DNA of 64,000 nt, taken from Flavonifractor sp. An10. Its GTDB lineage: Bacteria; Bacillota; Clostridia; Oscillospirales; Oscillospiraceae. The stretch lies in assembly GCF_002161215.1 (NCBI RefSeq), contig NZ_NFMB01000001.1:471124-535123 (forward strand), read 5' to 3'. The position numbers and the translations under genes were made by a program. The notes under the pieces were generated by a model, which was not told the DNA's origin, made no database searches, and saw only the letters and a program-made list of their open reading frames with translations. Shown here one piece after another: positions 45,317 through 54,252 of the stretch (positions are counted from its first letter, which is position 1; each line of letters starts with the position of its first letter).

Positions 45317-46065
45317 CCAAGCGCATCATCCCCTGCCTGGACGTACGGGACGGCCGGGTGGTGAAGGGGGTCAACTTCGTCAACATCCGGGACGCCGGCG
45401 ACCCGGTGGAGCTGGCCCGGTTTTACTCCGACCAGGGGGCGGACGAGATCGTCTTTCTGGACATCACCGCCACCCACGAGGCCCGCAAGACGGTGGCCGA
45501 CGTGGTGGAGCGGACGGCGGAGCAGGTGTTTGTCCCCCTGACGGTGGGGGGCGGCATCCGCACCCTGGACGACTTTCGGGAGCTGCTGCGGGCCGGGGCG
45601 GACAAGATCTCCGTCAACTCGGCGGCTGTGGCCCGGCCGGAGCTGATCACCGAGGCGGCGGAGCGGTTCGGCTCCCAGTGTGTGGTGCTGGCCGTGGACG
45701 CCCGGAGCCGGGGAGACGGCACCTGGGAGGTGGTGGTGGCCGGCGGGCGGAAGCCCACGGGCCTGGATCTGCTGGAGTGGGTCAAAAAGGGGGAGGCCCT
45801 GGGGGCGGGGGAGATTCTCCTCACCTCCATGGATGCCGACGGCACCAAGGCGGGCTTCGACCTGCCCATGACAAAGGCGGTGACCGAGGCGGTGGGCATC
45901 CCGGTGATCGCCTCCGGCGGCTGCGGGAGCCTGTCCCACTTCGCGGAGGTGTTTGAGGAGACGGGCTGCGACGCGGCCCTGGCGGCCTCCCTGTTCCACT
46001 TCGGGGAGCTGACTGTGCCCCAGGTGAAGGACTACCTGCGGGCGCGGAATATTCCGGTGAGGTGA
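45310..46065 (+). CDS. hisF: Imidazole glycerol phosphate synthase, cyclase subunit
   Basis: A 251-residue TIM-barrel cyclase partnering HisH. Starts [20 protein letters not shown] at a GTG that overlaps the hisA stop by 7 nt. Catalytic Asp residues sit in PCLDVRDG and [46 protein letters not shown] and [10 protein letters not shown] follow. Confidence 0.97.
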   Translation: MLAKRIIPCLDVRDGRVVKGVNFVNIRDAGDPVELARFYSDQGADEIVFLDITATHEARKTVADVVERTAEQVFVPLTVGGGIRTLDDFRELLRAGADKISVNSAAVARPELITEAAERFGSQCVVLAVDARSRGDGTWEVVVAGGRKPTGLDLLEWVKKGEALGAGEILLTSMDADGTKAGFDLPMTKAVTEAVGIPVIASGGCGSLSHFAEVFEETGCDAALAASLFHFGELTVPQVKDYLRARNIPVR

Positions 46066-46409
46066 GGAAGATGGAGACAACCTTCGATTTGGATCAGCTT
46101 TTCCGGAAATCAGAGCTGATCCCGGTGATTATTCAGGACGCGAGCAGCCTGGAGGTGCTGATGCTGGGCTTCACCAACCGGGAGGCGGCGGAGCTGACCC
46201 TGCAAACCAAGACCGCCTGGTTCTGGAGCCGCAGCCGGCAGAAGCTGTGGAACAAGGGGGAGAGCTCCGGCCACTTCCTCCACGTGAAGAAGGTGGTCAC
46301 CGACTGCGACACCGACACCCTGCTCTACCTCTGCGTGCCGGAGGGGCCCACCTGCCACACCGGGGCCCAAAGCTGCTTTTTCAACGAAATTTGGGAGGAA
46401 GAACCATGA
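46062..46409 (+). CDS. hisI: Phosphoribosyl-AMP cyclohydrolase
   Basis: A 115-residue enzyme for the third step. Seen: [47 protein letters not shown], and the metal-site [26 protein letters not shown]. The GTG overlaps hisF by 4 nt, as for other pairs in the operon; an ATG at 46071 is an alternative. HisI and HisE are separate proteins here. Confidence 0.95.
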   Translation: MRKMETTFDLDQLFRKSELIPVIIQDASSLEVLMLGFTNREAAELTLQTKTAWFWSRSRQKLWNKGESSGHFLHVKKVVTDCDTDTLLYLCVPEGPTCHTGAQSCFFNEIWEEEP

Positions 46410-46735
46410 GCGATACTGTTCTGCAAGATCTCTATCAGGTGGTGCTGGGCCGTAAGGCGGAGCGCCAGGAGGGCTCCTACACCTGCTATCTTTTCGACCA
46501 GGGCCTGGACAAGATTTTGAAGAAGGTGGGGGAGGAGAGCGCCGAGACCATCATTGCCGCCAAGAATGGCGTGCAGGAGCGGACGGTGGAGGAGATCTCC
46601 GACCTGCTCTACCACCTGATGGTGCTGCTGGCGGCTCAGGACATTCCTCTGGAGGCGGTGCTGGCCGAGCTGGAGCGCCGCAGCCGGAAGATCGGCAACC
46701 TGAAGCAGATGAAAACCGTGGATCACGAGACCTGA
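46406..46735 (+). CDS. hisE: Phosphoribosyl-ATP pyrophosphatase
   Basis: A 109-residue enzyme of the MazG-like fold for the second step of the pathway. Seen: GSYTCYLFDQGLDKILKKVGEESAETIIAAKN and EEISDLLYHLMVLL, with the metal-binding Glu/Asp residues. GGAGG upstream, ATGA overlap with hisI. Last gene of the operon; hisC and a phosphatase gene are missing. Confidence 0.96.
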   Translation: MSDTVLQDLYQVVLGRKAERQEGSYTCYLFDQGLDKILKKVGEESAETIIAAKNGVQERTVEEISDLLYHLMVLLAAQDIPLEAVLAELERRSRKIGNLKQMKTVDHET

Positions 46736-46743
46736 GACGCAGG

Positions 46744-46781
46744 CGCGCCGGGGAGGAGAACCTCTCCCGGCGCGCTTTTTC
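46744..46781 (+). terminator. Terminator of the histidine operon
   Basis: GCGCGCCGGG plus GAGG paired with CCTC and CCCGGCGCGC (one bulged T), followed by five T residues. Confidence 0.92.
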
Positions 46782-46783
46782 AT

Positions 46784-47326
46784 TCAACTCCCACCCAGCA
46801 GCTCCGGCCGGGTGAGCCAGGGCGACTGGGCGTGGGTGACAAAGATGCGGTACAGCTGCTCCAGGGTGTGCTGGCTCTCCGGATCCAGCCTGCCGGTCTC
46901 GGGTCTTCCACCGGCACGCTGGAGCCACTGGAGGTTCCGGGTGGTGGGGCCGTCGTGGCGGCCGTTCACCGCCCCCGGCTCCACCCCGTCCAGGACGCTG
47001 CCCAGCCCCCGAAACATGGACTGGACGCTGTTGAGGTGGACGATTTCATCCCCGGGGCTGGTGGTGACGGGCAGGGGGGCGGACAGCCGGCGCTCCGCCT
47101 GACGGTAGAGGGCCGTGATAGCGTCCCAGGTGCCCTGATCCACCCTGCCGGTGACCGGGGGAAAGAACTCCCGCTGGAGGAGCATCACCGCCTCCAGGGT
47201 GCGCTCCCCGAAGATCCCGTCCGGGGTGACCCGGGGGAGGAAGGGGTAGACATAGGACAGGGTGCGCAGCATGGTCTGCAGGCTGCGCACCGGCCGGCCG
47301 ATGTAGTGGGTGTCGGTGCGGATCAT
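46784..47326 (-). CDS. Peptidoglycan-binding domain protein
   Basis: A 180-residue protein with two PG_binding_1-like repeats (VRSLQTMLRTLSYVYPFLPRVTPDGIFGERTLEAVMLLQREF and NLQWLQRAGGRPETGRLDPES). No signal peptide is seen. AAGGAGG precedes the ATG. It is the third gene of a minus-strand group with a SpoIID-like protein that carries similar repeats, so a role at the spore envelope is a reasonable inference. Confidence 0.75.
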   Translation of the reverse strand: MIRTDTHYIGRPVRSLQTMLRTLSYVYPFLPRVTPDGIFGERTLEAVMLLQREFFPPVTGRVDQGTWDAITALYRQAERRLSAPLPVTTSPGDEIVHLNSVQSMFRGLGSVLDGVEPGAVNGRHDGPTTRNLQWLQRAGGRPETGRLDPESQHTLEQLYRIFVTHAQSPWLTRPELLGGS

Positions 47327-47338
47327 GGGTGGGCCTCC

Positions 47339-48541
47339 TTATGCGTCCGTGCTGCCCAGGGTCAGGGGGCGGCCGGGGTATTGGGTCAGGCTGGTGGCGT
47401 CGCTCTCCGCCAGCTGGGGGCGGTACTGCTCGGGGATCACGTTGGTGTACTCGGTCATGGTGTCCGCGATGCCGGCATAGAGGCGGTAGAGGGCCTGCCA
47501 GGTCTGTTCCCCCACCACTCCGTCCTGGGGCAGACCGGCCATCTGCTGTACGGCGATGACGGCCTGCCGGGTGGCCGGGCCGTAGACGCCGTCCACCGCC
47601 ACCGGGGGCACGTTGCTGTAAAACTCGGACACCACGGAGAGCAGGTACTGGATCACCCGCACCTCCTCCCCGGTGTCCCCGGGGGCCACCACGTCGGAGA
47701 ACTCCAGGGGGATGGCGTTGGCGTAGAAGGTCTGGCCCTCGCTGACCAGCTCCGCCAGATCCAGCACCCCTACGTAGAGGAACACCAGCTTATACCAGGT
47801 GGCGCTGCCCACGATGCCGTCGGGGGTGAGGCTGAAAATCTGCTGGAACTTGATCACGGCCTGCTCGGTGCCCTCCCCGAAGATGCCGTCCACCGGCTGC
47901 ACCTTGGGGATGGCGGGGTAGTCCCGGGAGATGCGGTTGAGCATGGTCTGGATGCGCAGCACCGCCTCCCCCCGGTCTCCCAGCCGTACCGGGGCGCCGG
48001 GGTAGGAGTACCGGATGCCCATCACTGGGGCGTTGGTGACGATCTCGATGTTGTCGCCATAGTAGCTGCGGAGGATGGTGATGGAGTCGGCGCCCTGCTC
48101 CGCCATGGCCTGGCTGCCCCACTGGGACAGGCCGTCGCAGGTGGTGGTGGTGCCGTTGCAGAACTTGGCGGCCAGAGGCTCCACAAAGCCGATGCGGCGT
48201 ATGTAGGAGGTGAAGATGGAGTCCACCATCTGGCTGATGTTCTCAAAGATGCTGCGTCCTTTGATGAACTTCTGGTCATAGGCGGTGCTGGAGGTGATGT
48301 TGAAGGGGTAGCCCCGGCTGGGGTAGTACTCGGTGTACACCCGGTTGAGGGCAAAGGAGATGATGGCCAGCACGTTGGCCCGGATGGCGGCGAGCTCCCA
48401 GGTGGGGTAGATCTCGCTGGAGGCCACGTTTTTCACATAGTCCGGGAAGGAGACCGTCACGTTCTCCGCGTCCGCGCCGGGGGGCCCCAGGTGGACGGTG
48501 ATGGACTGTGGCACATAGGGGGTGATGGGGGTGGTGGGCAT
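47339..48541 (-). CDS. SpoIID-like protein with peptidoglycan-binding repeats
   Basis: A 400-residue protein. The N-terminal half resembles SpoIID/LytB proteins (FPDYVKNVASSEIYPTWELAAIRANVLA ... CDGLSQWGSQAMAEQGADSITILRSYYG); the C-terminal half has two PG_binding_1 repeats (RIQTMLNRISRDYPAIPKVQPVDGIFGEGTEQ, VIQYLLSVVSEFYSNVPPVAVDGVYGPATR). No signal peptide is evident, in contrast to true SpoIID, which suggests a product made inside the mother cell. I recognise this layout from Clostridia genomes, but no experimental role. Confidence 0.75.
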   Translation of the reverse strand: MPTTPITPYVPQSITVHLGPPGADAENVTVSFPDYVKNVASSEIYPTWELAAIRANVLAIISFALNRVYTEYYPSRGYPFNITSSTAYDQKFIKGRSIFENISQMVDSIFTSYIRRIGFVEPLAAKFCNGTTTTCDGLSQWGSQAMAEQGADSITILRSYYGDNIEIVTNAPVMGIRYSYPGAPVRLGDRGEAVLRIQTMLNRISRDYPAIPKVQPVDGIFGEGTEQAVIKFQQIFSLTPDGIVGSATWYKLVFLYVGVLDLAELVSEGQTFYANAIPLEFSDVVAPGDTGEEVRVIQYLLSVVSEFYSNVPPVAVDGVYGPATRQAVIAVQQMAGLPQDGVVGEQTWQALYRLYAGIADTMTEYTNVIPEQYRPQLAESDATSLTQYPGRPLTLGSTDA

Positions 48542-48555
48542 ACAGACGGCCTCCT

Positions 48556-48945
48556 TTACAGCTCCTGGGGGGTGACGTTGACGGTCTCACCGCGGGAGGC
48601 GGGCGGGGCCTGCTCGGGCAGGGGCGTCAGATCCACCTCCTGGAGGGTCTCGGTGTTGGGGAACACCTGCATATTTTCCAGATAGAGCATCTCATAGCCC
48701 GGCGCCTCCACCCAGACGTCGCAGGAGGCGAAAGGGGTTGGGGTGCCGGGGGATTCGCTGGCGGCCGGGTCGGGGGTGGCCACCCGCACCGGGGCGATGC
48801 GGCCGTTCTCATCGGTGGTGCGGACGGCCAGCAGGGTATGCCGCCCGCCGCCGCTCTTCTGGGTGACCGCCACCGTGGCCCCCAGCACCGGCAGCTGGGC
48901 CCGGGAGGTGTAGACGCGGAGCATGATGGTTCCAATTGAGGCCAA
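48556..48945 (-). CDS. Spore-associated-type protein with a carboxypeptidase-regulatory-like fold
   Basis: A 129-residue protein from TTG with AAGGAGG 8 nt upstream. It reads MLRVYTSRAQLPVLGATVAVTQ ... VRTTDENGRIAPVRV ... CDVWVEAPGYEMLYLENMQVFPN, a beta-sandwich pattern of the CarboxypepD_reg/Cna-B type. It heads the minus-strand trio and lies 14 nt from the SpoIID-like gene. Function is not established. Confidence 0.65.
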   Translation of the reverse strand: MASIGTIMLRVYTSRAQLPVLGATVAVTQKSGGGRHTLLAVRTTDENGRIAPVRVATPDPAASESPGTPTPFASCDVWVEAPGYEMLYLENMQVFPNTETLQEVDLTPLPEQAPPASRGETVNVTPQEL

Positions 48946-49023
48946 GGGACATTCCTCCTTTTTGCCCATCCTATGCCGGAAGGGGGGAGAAGGGTTCTCT
49001 CCGGCGGAACGGCGGGCATCCCC

Positions 49024-49052
49024 TTGTGCTTTTCGGGGGAATTTGCTATAAT
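49024..49052 (+). promoter_or_regulatory. Promoter of the tyrosine phosphatase gene
   Basis: TTGTGC, a 17-bp spacer and a consensus TATAAT, about 50 nt before the start codon. Confidence 0.7.
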
Positions 49053-49102
49053 TGGCTTTACCGTATCAGCCGCCCGGAGGGGCGGCGGAAGGAGGAAGGG
49101 GC

Positions 49103-49798
49103 ATGTACCGCCGCATCCGGCTTGGAAAGATGCTGAATCTGCGGGATCTGGGCGGCTATCCTGCGACCGGCGGGAAGACCACCCGGTGGGGGCGGCTGCT
49201 CCGGGGCGACAACCCGACGGGGCTCTCCCAGGCCGACCGGGACTGGCTGCTGGAGCGGGGGATCACCACGGTGATCGACCTGCGCAGCCCGGCGGAGATG
49301 GAGAAACTGCCTGACGAGCTGGCCGGACAGCCCGGCTTTACCTGCCGCCATCTCCCCCTGTCCGGGGGCGTGAAGCTGCCCCATGAGGAGGAGCTGGTGG
49401 GCTGGGGGTACTTCCAGATGCTGGAGCGGAAGGAGGAGGTGGCCGCTGTGCTGGCTGCCATCGCCGACGCCCCCGGCGGCGTGCTCTTCCACTGCATGGC
49501 GGGCAAAGACCGCACCGGCTGCGTGGCCGCCCTGCTGCTTACCTTGGCGGGGGTGGGTCGGCTGGATATTCTGGCCGACTATCAGGTTTCGGAGACCTAC
49601 ATCCGCCCCGTGATCCAGTGGATGAGGCAGACACAGGAAAACCTGCCCGCCTATGTGGGCGCCTCCCGGACGGAGTATCTGGAGGACTGCCTGAACCGGC
49701 TGGAGGGGGCCTACGGCTCCGTGCCGGATTACTTACGCGCCGCCGGGCTGTCGGAGGGACAGCTGAACCGGCTGCGGGAGAAACTGCTGGAGGAATAG
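49103..49798 (+). CDS. Tyrosine-protein phosphatase (dual-specificity type)
   Basis: A 231-residue protein with the CX5R active site in FHCMAGKDRTGCVAALLL, the N-terminal NLRDLGGYPA segment and IDLRSPAEMEKLPDEL. It is related to bacterial Tyr/Ser phosphatases such as LipA/PtpB-like enzymes. AAGGAGG precedes the ATG. The substrate is unknown. Immediately followed by an M50 protease gene. Confidence 0.88.
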   Translation: MYRRIRLGKMLNLRDLGGYPATGGKTTRWGRLLRGDNPTGLSQADRDWLLERGITTVIDLRSPAEMEKLPDELAGQPGFTCRHLPLSGGVKLPHEEELVGWGYFQMLERKEEVAAVLAAIADAPGGVLFHCMAGKDRTGCVAALLLTLAGVGRLDILADYQVSETYIRPVIQWMRQTQENLPAYVGASRTEYLEDCLNRLEGAYGSVPDYLRAAGLSEGQLNRLREKLLEE

Positions 49799-49801
49799 CC
49801 T

Positions 49802-50512
49802 TTGGGTTCTGTAACACAATTTGTCCGGGGCATGGACTGGTGGGGCCTGCTCACCCTGCTCATCAGCGCGGCGGCGGCATTGCTGTGCATCACCCTGCAC
49901 GAGCTGTCCCACGGCTTCGTGGCCTGGCGGCTGGGGGATCCCACCGCAAAAAACGCCGGGCGGCTCACCCTCAACCCCATCAAGCACCTGGATCTCTTCG
50001 GCCTGCTGATGATGCTCATCGCCAAGGTGGGCTGGGCCAAGCCGGTGCCGGTGGATATGCGCTATTTCAAGCACCCCAAGCAGGGCATGGCCCTCACCGC
50101 CCTGGCCGGGCCGGCGGCCAATTTCCTCACCGCCCTGGCGGCTACGGCGATTGCCTCCCTGATCTACCACATTGCCCCGCTCCACCCGGTGTGGGTGGCG
50201 GTGCTGTGCCTGCTGTCCAACCTGGCCCTGCTGGGCGTGGGCATGGGGCTGTTCAACCTGGTCCCCATCTCCCCCCTGGACGGCTCCAAGATCCTGTTCG
50301 CCCTGCTGCCCGACCGGGCGTATTACACCATCCTGCGCTATGAGAAGTACGTCATGGGGGTGCTGATCGTCCTGGTGCTGCTGGGGGCGTTTGACCGGCC
50401 CCTGTCCTTCCTCATGCTCCATATACTCCAGGGCTTCTGCGCCGTGACCGGCATGCCCATGGGGGCCCTGCTGGTGTTCCAGGACGCGGCCAGTATCTTT
50501 CAACTGTTTTGA
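49802..50512 (+). CDS. Site-2 protease family (M50) membrane protein
   Basis: A 236-residue multi-pass protein with the zinc motif HELSHGFVAWRLGDPTAK, the Asn/Asp motif NLVPISPLDGSKIL and about five hydrophobic helices. No PDZ domain, unlike RseP at 33204. TTG start about 8 nt after GGAGG. It sits directly before scpA, an arrangement common in Clostridia. Confidence 0.88.
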   Translation: MGSVTQFVRGMDWWGLLTLLISAAAALLCITLHELSHGFVAWRLGDPTAKNAGRLTLNPIKHLDLFGLLMMLIAKVGWAKPVPVDMRYFKHPKQGMALTALAGPAANFLTALAATAIASLIYHIAPLHPVWVAVLCLLSNLALLGVGMGLFNLVPISPLDGSKILFALLPDRAYYTILRYEKYVMGVLIVLVLLGAFDRPLSFLMLHILQGFCAVTGMPMGALLVFQDAASIFQLF

Positions 50513-50513
50513 G

Positions 50514-51332
50514 GTGAGCGCCATCGAAACGCCGATTTTTCACCTGGAAAAGGTGGTCAAGGCACGGGATGAGGAGATGGAGGACTTCAACGGCCCTCTG
50601 GATTTGATCCTCCACCTGCTGAGCAAAAATAAAATGGAGATCAAGGACATCCAGATCTCCCTGATCCTGGATCAGTACCTGGCGTGGATGGCCCGGCGGA
50701 AGGAACTGGATCTGGAGGTAGCCAGCGAGTTCGTCACCATGGCGGCCCAGCTGGTGTTCATCAAGACCCGGATGCTCCTGTCCATCCACGACGAGGAGGC
50801 CCTGTCCGAGATGGAACAGCTCATCGCCTCCCTGGAGGAGCACCAGCGCCACGAGAACTTTGCCAAAATCAAGGCGGTGGTGCCAGAGCTGTCCGACCGC
50901 TACGCCGTGGGCCGGGACTATCTGACCAAGACGCCGGAGCCCATGCCGGTGGAGAAGACCTACCGCTATGTCCACAGGCCCGAGGATCTGGTGCGGGCCA
51001 TGCGGTCGGTGCTGGAGCGGGTGGATCACCGCCTGCCGCCCCCCATGGCCGCCTTCGAGGGGATCGTGGGCCGGGAGCCCTACCCGGTGGCGGACAAGGC
51101 CAGCGAGATCCTGGATCGGCTCAGCCGCTTCGGCGTGACCCGGTTCCGGGCCCTGTTCAAGGGCAACCGCAGCCGCTCCGAGGTGGTGGCCACCTTCATC
51201 GCCGTGTTGGAGCTGTGCAAGGCCCGGCGGCTGCGCCTGGCGGGCACGGAGACCGACTGCACCGTCACCTGCACCGAGGAGGGGGCGGCGGGAGAGCTGG
51301 AGCTGACCACCGACGCCGAGACGGCGGAGTAG
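50514..51332 (+). CDS. scpA: Segregation and condensation protein A
   Basis: A 272-residue kleisin subunit of the Smc-ScpAB condensin. Seen: the N-terminal FNGPLDLILHLLSKNKMEIKDIQIS and QYLAWM, VASEFVTMAAQLVFIKTRMLL, and the C-terminal winged helix (SRSEVVATFIAVLELCKARRLRL). The GTG start has no clear ribosome-binding site and may be coupled to the preceding gene, 1 nt away. Confidence 0.93.
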   Translation: MSAIETPIFHLEKVVKARDEEMEDFNGPLDLILHLLSKNKMEIKDIQISLILDQYLAWMARRKELDLEVASEFVTMAAQLVFIKTRMLLSIHDEEALSEMEQLIASLEEHQRHENFAKIKAVVPELSDRYAVGRDYLTKTPEPMPVEKTYRYVHRPEDLVRAMRSVLERVDHRLPPPMAAFEGIVGREPYPVADKASEILDRLSRFGVTRFRALFKGNRSRSEVVATFIAVLELCKARRLRLAGTETDCTVTCTEEGAAGELELTTDAETAE

Positions 51333-51350
51333 GGGAACATCACTGCCGGG

Positions 51351-51378
51351 TTACATCGGGGCAGATTGGGGTTATACT
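51351..51378 (+). promoter_or_regulatory. Promoter-like sequence abutting the scpB start
   Basis: TTACAT, a 16-bp spacer and TATACT that ends directly at the scpB ATG. If used, transcription would begin inside the gene. It may be chance. Confidence 0.25.
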
Positions 51379-52041
51379 ATGGAATTGAAGGAAATTGAAT
51401 CCGCCATTGAGGGCATCCTGTTCGCCGCCGGGGAACCTGTGGGGGTGGAGCGCATCTGCCTGGCCCTGGAGATCGACCGGGCCACGGCGGACGCGGTGTG
51501 CCAGCGTCTGGCGGACGCCTACAGCTATGAGCGGCGGGGCATCCGGCTTCTGAAGCTGGACAGCAGCTATCAGCTCTGCTCCGCGCCGGAGTTCGCCCCC
51601 TATATCCGCAGGGCCTTCGAGAGCCGGCGGCCCGCCCGCCTAAGCCAGCCCGCCCTGGAGGTGCTGGCCATCATCGCCTACTACCAGCCCGTCACCCGGG
51701 CCTATGTGGATCAGATCCGGGGGGTGGACAGCTCCTACACCGTGGGCCTGCTGCTGGAGCGGGAGCTCATCGAGGAGTGCGGCCGCCTGGCGGTGCCCGG
51801 CCGGCCCATCCAGTACCGCACCACCCAGAACTTCCTGCGCGCCTTCGGCCTGTCCAGCCTGGAGGAGCTGCCTGAGCTGCCCAACGCATCCCCGGAGGAC
51901 GGACAGATCACCCTGGAGATGCAGGCGGCGCTGGAGAAGCTCCAGGCGGAGGAACAGGCGGAAGGGGAGACGGCCGATGTGACGGAGGAGGAGATCCTCC
52001 AGGCCGCCCGGGAGCTGGCCCAGACGGAGGAGGCGCAATAA
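51379..52041 (+). CDS. scpB: Segregation and condensation protein B
   Basis: A 220-residue protein with two winged helices that binds ScpA. Seen: IESAIEGILFAAGEPVGVERI, RRPARLSQPALEVLAIIAYYQPVTRAYVDQIRGVDSSYTVGLLLERELIEECG and YRTTQNFLRAFGLSSLEELPELP. It has an acidic C-terminal tail. No strong ribosome-binding site is seen before the ATG. Confidence 0.94.
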   Translation: MELKEIESAIEGILFAAGEPVGVERICLALEIDRATADAVCQRLADAYSYERRGIRLLKLDSSYQLCSAPEFAPYIRRAFESRRPARLSQPALEVLAIIAYYQPVTRAYVDQIRGVDSSYTVGLLLERELIEECGRLAVPGRPIQYRTTQNFLRAFGLSSLEELPELPNASPEDGQITLEMQAALEKLQAEEQAEGETADVTEEEILQAARELAQTEEAQ

Positions 52042-52045
52042 GCCC

Positions 52046-52657
52046 ATGACAGCCCTTGTGATCCTGGCCGCGGTGGTGCTGGCCCTGGTGCTCCTGGGCC
52101 AGATCCGCCTGGGAGCGGCGGTGGATTACACCGCCCAGGGCCTGTGCGTGCGCGTCAAGGCAGGGCCTCTGCGGATTCAGGCCTATCCGCGGCCGCCCAG
52201 GCCGGAGAAGCCGCAAAAGCGGAAAAAGAAGAAAAAAGAGCCGGACAAGCCCAAGGAGAGGGCAAGCCCGCTGGCCCAGCTCAGGCAGTACCTGCCGCTG
52301 ATCACCGACGCGGCAGGGCGTTTGAAGCGGAAGATCCGCGTCGACAGCTTTACCCTGGAGTTCACCGCCGCGGCGTCCGACCCGGCGTCGGCGGCCCTGA
52401 TGTTCGGCGGAGCCAATGCGGCGGTGGGTATGATCTGGCCCCTGGTGGAGCAGAATTTTAACGTGAAGGACAGGGACATCCGCACCCGGGTGGACTTTAC
52501 CGCCCAGCGGCCGGAGATTGCCCTCTCCGCGGCGGCCACCCTCACCGCGGCCCAGGCCATCTCCCTGGCCCTGCGGCTGGCAGCGGGGTTTCTGAAAGCA
52601 AATTCCCAATCCAATTCCGGGGCCAAGGCCCCGGCCAGACAGAAAGAGGCGGTTTAA
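52046..52657 (+). CDS. DUF2953 domain-containing membrane protein
   Basis: A 203-residue protein with an N-terminal transmembrane helix (LVILAAVVLALVLLG), a lysine-rich segment (KRKKKKKEPDKPKE) and a C-terminal stretch typical of DUF2953 (FTLEFTAAASDPASAALMFGGANAAVGMIWPLVEQNF, then a transmembrane-like helix). It lies next to gerW in many spore-formers; function unknown. Confidence 0.8.
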   Translation: MTALVILAAVVLALVLLGQIRLGAAVDYTAQGLCVRVKAGPLRIQAYPRPPRPEKPQKRKKKKKEPDKPKERASPLAQLRQYLPLITDAAGRLKRKIRVDSFTLEFTAAASDPASAALMFGGANAAVGMIWPLVEQNFNVKDRDIRTRVDFTAQRPEIALSAAATLTAAQAISLALRLAAGFLKANSQSNSGAKAPARQKEAV

Positions 52658-52660
52658 GCT

Positions 52661-53083
52661 ATGGAAAAGCAGCATCCCATTGACGACCTCATGAGCACCA
52701 CCATGCAGAAGCTCCGGGAGATTGCGGATGTGAACACCATCGTGGGTAAGCCCATCCAGGCGGGGAATGTGACCATCATCCCCATCTCCCGCCTGACGGT
52801 GGGCTTTGCCTCCGGCGGCAGCGACTTTGTCTCCAAAAACCAGAAGCCGGAGGCTGACAACTCCTTCGGCGGCGGCAGCGGCGCGGGGATGAACCTGTCC
52901 CCGGTGGCCTTCCTGATCGTCAAGGGGGACACGGTGAAGCTGATGCCCGTGGCGCCCCCGGCGGCCACCACCGTGGATCGTGTGGTGGAGATGGTGCCCG
53001 AGGTGGTGGACAAGGTCACCGACTTCATCGAGAAGCAGCAGGCCAAGGGCCAGGATAAAGGGGAGACGGGAGAGACATACTAA
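52661..53083 (+). CDS. gerW: GerW family sporulation protein (YtfJ)
   Basis: A 140-residue protein with the family pattern PIDDLMSTTMQKLREIADVNTIVGKPI, TIIPISRLTVGFASGGSDF, GGGSGAGMNLSPVAFLIV. In Bacillus the homologue is made in the forespore and needed for normal germination. Lies 3 nt after the DUF2953 gene. Confidence 0.92.
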   Translation: MEKQHPIDDLMSTTMQKLREIADVNTIVGKPIQAGNVTIIPISRLTVGFASGGSDFVSKNQKPEADNSFGGGSGAGMNLSPVAFLIVKGDTVKLMPVAPPAATTVDRVVEMVPEVVDKVTDFIEKQQAKGQDKGETGETY

Positions 53084-53111
53084 GGGCATCTTCTGCCCGA
53101 GGTGATGTCCC

Positions 53112-54209
53112 TTGAAGCGCGTCTCCGCCCTTCTGCTGGTTCTGGTACTGCTGTGCCCCGCCGCCGACGCGGCGGGGCCGTCCACGTCGGCCGCCTCCGC
53201 CATCCTGATCGACGGCGGCAGCGGCCGGGTGCTCTACGCCCAAAATGCCGACGAGGAGCGGCCCATCGCCAGCATCACCAAGCTGATGACCGCCCTGGTG
53301 GCGGTGGAGCGCCATCCGGAGCTGTCCGACGTGGTCACCATCCGGCCGGAGTGGACGGGCATTGAGGGCTCCTCCATGTACCTGAAGGCGGGGGAGCAGC
53401 TCACCCTGGAGGCGCTGCTCTACGGCCTGCTGCTGGTGTCGGGCAACGACGCGGCGGAGGCCATCGCCGGCTACTGTGCCGGGGACAGCGAGACCTTCGC
53501 GGCCTGGATGAACGAGAAGGCCGCCCGACTGAGGATGGAGCACAGCCGTTTTACCAACCCCAGCGGCCTGAACGAGGAGGGGCACTACTCCACCGCCGCC
53601 GACATGGCCCGCCTGGCCCGGGCAGTGCTGGAGCACGAGACCCTGGCCCGCATCGTCAGCACCCGATCCGTCTCGGTGGCGGGCCGCTCCCTCACCAACC
53701 ACAACAAGCTGCTGTGGCAGTATGAGGGCTGCACCGGCCTCAAGACCGGCTATACCGAGGCGGCGGGGCGCACCCTGGTGTCCAGCGCGGAGCGGGACGG
53801 CCAGACCCTGATTGCCGTCACCCTCAATGACCGCAACGACTGGGCGGATCACGCCGCCCTGTTTGACTACGGCTTTGCCGGCTATCCCAATACCATGCTG
53901 GCCCTGGCGGGCCGGGCGGTGTCCGCGGTGCCGGTGTCGGGGAGCCTGTGCCGGTTTGTGCCGGTGGAGACGGTCTCCGACGTGTATTATCCCCTGACGG
54001 AAGGGGAACGGGTGGAGGCAAAAATCGAACTGTCCCAGGCGGTGGCGGCCCCTGTCCAGGCGGGGGAGACGGCAGGACAGCTGGTGTTCACCCTGGACGG
54101 AGAGGTGATCGGGGAGACCGAGCTGGTGTACAGCCAGTCCGTGTTCGACGACCGGGCCGGCCCCGGCCTGCTGGAGGGGCTTTTGAACCGCCTCCGCGGC
54201 GGGGCATAG
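53112..54209 (+). CDS. D-alanyl-D-alanine carboxypeptidase (DacF-like, PBP5 family)
   Basis: A 365-residue protein with a signal peptide (KRVSALLLVLVLLCPAADA), and the three penicillin-binding motifs: SITK (Ser54), SGN (LLVSGNDAAEAI) and KTG (GLKTGYTEAAGRTLV). It trims the terminal D-Ala from peptidoglycan stems. A C-terminal beta domain (PLTEGERVEAKIELSQAV) follows. TTG start after AGGTG. Next to gerW and a pseudouridine synthase, as in many Clostridia, consistent with the sporulation-linked DacF group. Confidence 0.9.
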   Translation: MKRVSALLLVLVLLCPAADAAGPSTSAASAILIDGGSGRVLYAQNADEERPIASITKLMTALVAVERHPELSDVVTIRPEWTGIEGSSMYLKAGEQLTLEALLYGLLLVSGNDAAEAIAGYCAGDSETFAAWMNEKAARLRMEHSRFTNPSGLNEEGHYSTAADMARLARAVLEHETLARIVSTRSVSVAGRSLTNHNKLLWQYEGCTGLKTGYTEAAGRTLVSSAERDGQTLIAVTLNDRNDWADHAALFDYGFAGYPNTMLALAGRAVSAVPVSGSLCRFVPVETVSDVYYPLTEGERVEAKIELSQAVAAPVQAGETAGQLVFTLDGEVIGETELVYSQSVFDDRAGPGLLEGLLNRLRGGA

Positions 54210-54252
54210 CGAGGAATCTTTCTGTTGTAACCTATAAAAGGGGGGACGCGCC

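Noticed and set aside
46832..48685. Plus-strand frame of about 617 codons opposite the spore-type trio
   Set aside because: Antisense shadow without domains; the minus-strand genes each have good ribosome-binding sites and repeats.
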